Below are positions 62,345 through 64,000 of a stretch of DNA of 64,000 bases, piece by piece. Position 1 is the stretch's first letter; each line of letters begins with the position of its first letter. The position numbers and the translations under genes were made by a program. The DNA is from Salipiger sp. H15 (GTDB lineage Bacteria; Pseudomonadota; Alphaproteobacteria; Rhodobacterales; Rhodobacteraceae). The notes under the pieces are model-generated. The model worked only from the letters and a program-made list of their open reading frames with translations. It made no database searches and was not told where the DNA came from. The stretch lies in NCBI RefSeq assembly GCF_040409955.1, contig NZ_CP123387.1:124001-188000 (forward strand). The letters run 5' to 3'.

Positions 62345-63646
62345 TCAGGCGGTCGCTGCTGCCAGCCCCTGGTCGAGGTCGGCGATGATGTCGGCCACGT
62401 CCTCGATGCCGATCGAGATGCGCACCACGTTGGGCGCGGCCCCCGCCTTCACCTGCTGCTCGGGCTCGAGCTGGCGGTGGGTGGTCGAGGCGGGATGGAT
62501 GATCAGGCTGCGCGTGTCGCCGAGGTTGGCGACGTGGCTCAGCAGCTTGAGGCTGTCCACCAGCTTCACGCAGGCGTCGTAGCCGCCCTTCAGCGACACG
62601 GTGAAGAGCGCCCCGGCCCCCTTCGGCACGACCCGCTGCGCCCGCTCGTGCCAGGGCGAGGAGGGCAGGCCGGCGTAGGTCACCGCCTCGACGCGCGGGT
62701 CCTTTTCCAGCCACTCGGCCACCGCCTGCGCGTTCTTCACGTGACGCTCCATGCGCAGGCCCAGCGTCTCGATCCCCATCAGCGTGTAATGCGCGCCCTG
62801 TGGGTTCATCGTCATGCCGAGGTCGCGCAGCCCCACCGCGATCGAATGGAAGGTGAAGGCCATCGGCCCCAGCGCCGCGTGGAAGGTCAGCCCGTGATAG
62901 GCCGGCTCGGGCTGCGACAGCGACGGGAACTTGTCCGAGGCGGACCAGTCGAACTTGCCCGAATCCACCACGATGCCGCCGGTCACCGTGCCGTTGCCGG
63001 TCAGGTACTTGGTGGCCGAATGCACCACCAGCGTCGCGCCGTGCTCGATCGGCTTGCAGAGCCACGGCGTCGCGGTGGTGTTGTCGACGATGAGCGGGAT
63101 CCCGGCCTCGTCGGCGATCTTCGCCAGCGCGCCAAGGTCGGTGACGTAGCCGCCGGGGTTGGCGATGGTCTCGCAGAAGAGCGCGCGGGTGTTCCCGTCG
63201 ATCGCCGCCTTCACCGCGTCGAGGTCGTCGGTGTCGACGAAGGTGGCGGACCAGCCGAAGCGGCGGATGGTCTGGCTGAACTGGGTGATCGTGCCGCCGT
63301 AGAGCCGCGAGGACGAGACGATGTTGCAGCCCGGCCCCATCAGCGGGAAAAGCGCCATGATCTGCGCCGCGTGGCCCGACGAGCAGGCGATGCCGCCCGC
63401 GCCGCCCTCGAGCGCGGTGACCCGGGCCGCCAGCGCCGAGACCGTGGGATTGGTCAGGCGCGAGTAGATGTAGCCCACCTCCTCGAGGTTGAAGAGCCGC
63501 GCCGCGTGGTCGGCGTCGCGGAAGACGTAGGACGTGGTCTGGTAGATCGGCACCTGCCGCGCGCCGGTGGCGGGGTCGGGTGCGGTGCCGGCATGCACGG
63601 CAAGCGTGTCGAAGCCGGGGGCCTTGCCGGGGGTCGTCTCTGTCAT
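62345..63646 (-). CDS. metY: O-acetylhomoserine sulfhydrylase-type PLP enzyme
   Basis: 433 aa, ribosome site AAGGAGGA. Cys/Met metabolism PLP-family features: FDTLAVHAGTAPDPATGARQ at the start, YSRLTNPTVSALAARV, the PLP Lys in VVHSATKYLTGNGTV, and SIGIEDVADIIADLDQGLA near the C-terminus. It makes homocysteine from O-acetylhomoserine and sulfide; closely related lyases cannot be fully excluded. A single gene. Confidence 0.88.
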   Translation of the reverse strand: MTETTPGKAPGFDTLAVHAGTAPDPATGARQVPIYQTTSYVFRDADHAARLFNLEEVGYIYSRLTNPTVSALAARVTALEGGAGGIACSSGHAAQIMALFPLMGPGCNIVSSSRLYGGTITQFSQTIRRFGWSATFVDTDDLDAVKAAIDGNTRALFCETIANPGGYVTDLGALAKIADEAGIPLIVDNTTATPWLCKPIEHGATLVVHSATKYLTGNGTVTGGIVVDSGKFDWSASDKFPSLSQPEPAYHGLTFHAALGPMAFTFHSIAVGLRDLGMTMNPQGAHYTLMGIETLGLRMERHVKNAQAVAEWLEKDPRVEAVTYAGLPSSPWHERAQRVVPKGAGALFTVSLKGGYDACVKLVDSLKLLSHVANLGDTRSLIIHPASTTHRQLEPEQQVKAGAAPNVVRISIGIEDVADIIADLDQGLAAATA

Positions 63647-63717
63647 GGATAGGTTCCTCCTTACCTTGCGGCAGGTTAGGCAAGCGGCGCGGCGGCGGCA
63701 ATGGCAAGCGTGGGGGC

Positions 63718-64000
63718 TCAGCCCGGCCCGGTCACCCGCTGCCAGGCCAGCATCGCCGCGCCTTTCGCGCCGAGCCGCCCGTCGCCCTGCGCCGTGCAGA
63801 TCTGCAGCCGCTCGGTGGCGAGCGGCAGGCAGCGCTGGTAGATGCGCTCGCGGATGCCGGCGAGCATGGCCTCGCCCGCGCCGGAAAGCGTGCCGCCGAT
63901 CACCAGCATCTGCGGATTGAGCACCGCCACGAGATCGGCCCCCACTGTGCCGATGATCCGGCTGCCCGCGTTGACCAGCGCCCGGCATTCCGGCGCGCCG
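63718..64000 (-). CDS. ROK-family protein, C-terminal part, partial
   Basis: The gene runs off the right edge; about 94 C-terminal residues remain (NPQMLVIGGTLSGAGEAML, QGDGRLGAKGAAMLAWQRV). These match the end of ROK-family sugar kinases and repressors. Whether it had an N-terminal HTH cannot be seen. Confidence 0.75.
   Translation of the reverse strand, partial: GAPECRALVNAGSRIIGTVGADLVAVLNPQMLVIGGTLSGAGEAMLAGIRERIYQRCLPLATERLQICTAQGDGRLGAKGAAMLAWQRVTGPG

Overview
The window looks like part of an extrachromosomal replicon (large plasmid or chromid) of a marine Rhodobacterales bacterium (roseobacter group, Salipiger-like). The evidence is the uniformly high GC and roseobacter-style gene content. 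The decisive part is a replication/partition locus of the DnaA-like type: a 227-aa replicase (6076-6759, minus) facing away from parA-parB (7541-9939, plus). Twenty exact copies of the palindrome GTCCCCGCGGGGAC surround parAB: seven just upstream of parA, one inside parA, one inside parB and eleven downstream of parB. No tRNA, rRNA, CRISPR array or insertion sequence was seen.

Layout. 1-6075: end of an MFS exporter, an AdhP-type alcohol dehydrogenase, a His-rich small protein with a PepSY membrane protein, and a large FG-GAP/VCBS surface-type protein. 6076-10728: origin and partition region. 10729-20160: POT peptide transporter, methyltransferase, an unusual TetR regulator fused to a catalytically degenerate alpha/beta-hydrolase, a TbpB-like lipoprotein with its SLAM-type outer-membrane partner, CYTH and LysM-BON proteins, and an orphan flagellin. 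20161-20828: FMN riboswitch controlling a type-2 lumazine synthase. 20866-31116: a divergent sugar locus (ABC importer with DUF2291 lipoprotein and DeoR regulator; isomerase, split transketolase and FGGY kinase) whose gene set matches the D-apiose transketolase pathway. 31339-36186: a polar amino-acid ABC importer with GntR regulator, GGCT-like and VOC proteins; its binding-protein gene is frameshifted. 36369-37112: HutC-type GntR regulator.

37315-46004 is a complete form I aerobic carbon monoxide dehydrogenase locus: an MHYT-LytTR regulator, then coxM-S-L-D-E-F, a 35-aa ORF and coxG. CoxL carries the form I signature AYRCSFR. A perfect 13-bp direct repeat with a 20-bp period lies between the regulator and coxM and is a good candidate LytTR operator.

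46043-55316 is a divergent acid-sugar locus: TctBCA-type transporter, DapA-like lyase/aldolase, 2-hydroxyacid dehydrogenase and PdxA2 on one side; iron alcohol dehydrogenase, DUF1537 acid-sugar kinase and a FadR-type regulator on the other. 55365-58323: an AceE/MdeB-like E1 enzyme with a divergent Lrp regulator. 58452-61919: nadA-nadB-nadC, the de novo NAD pathway, which suggests that the replicon carries core metabolism. The window ends with a small membrane protein, an O-acetylhomoserine sulfhydrylase-type enzyme and the end of a ROK-family gene.

Overall the segment is catabolic and energy-gathering accessory content (CO, sugars, acid sugars, peptides, amino acids) arranged around a replication origin. 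Functions are assigned from sequence motifs and gene context only; no database search was run.
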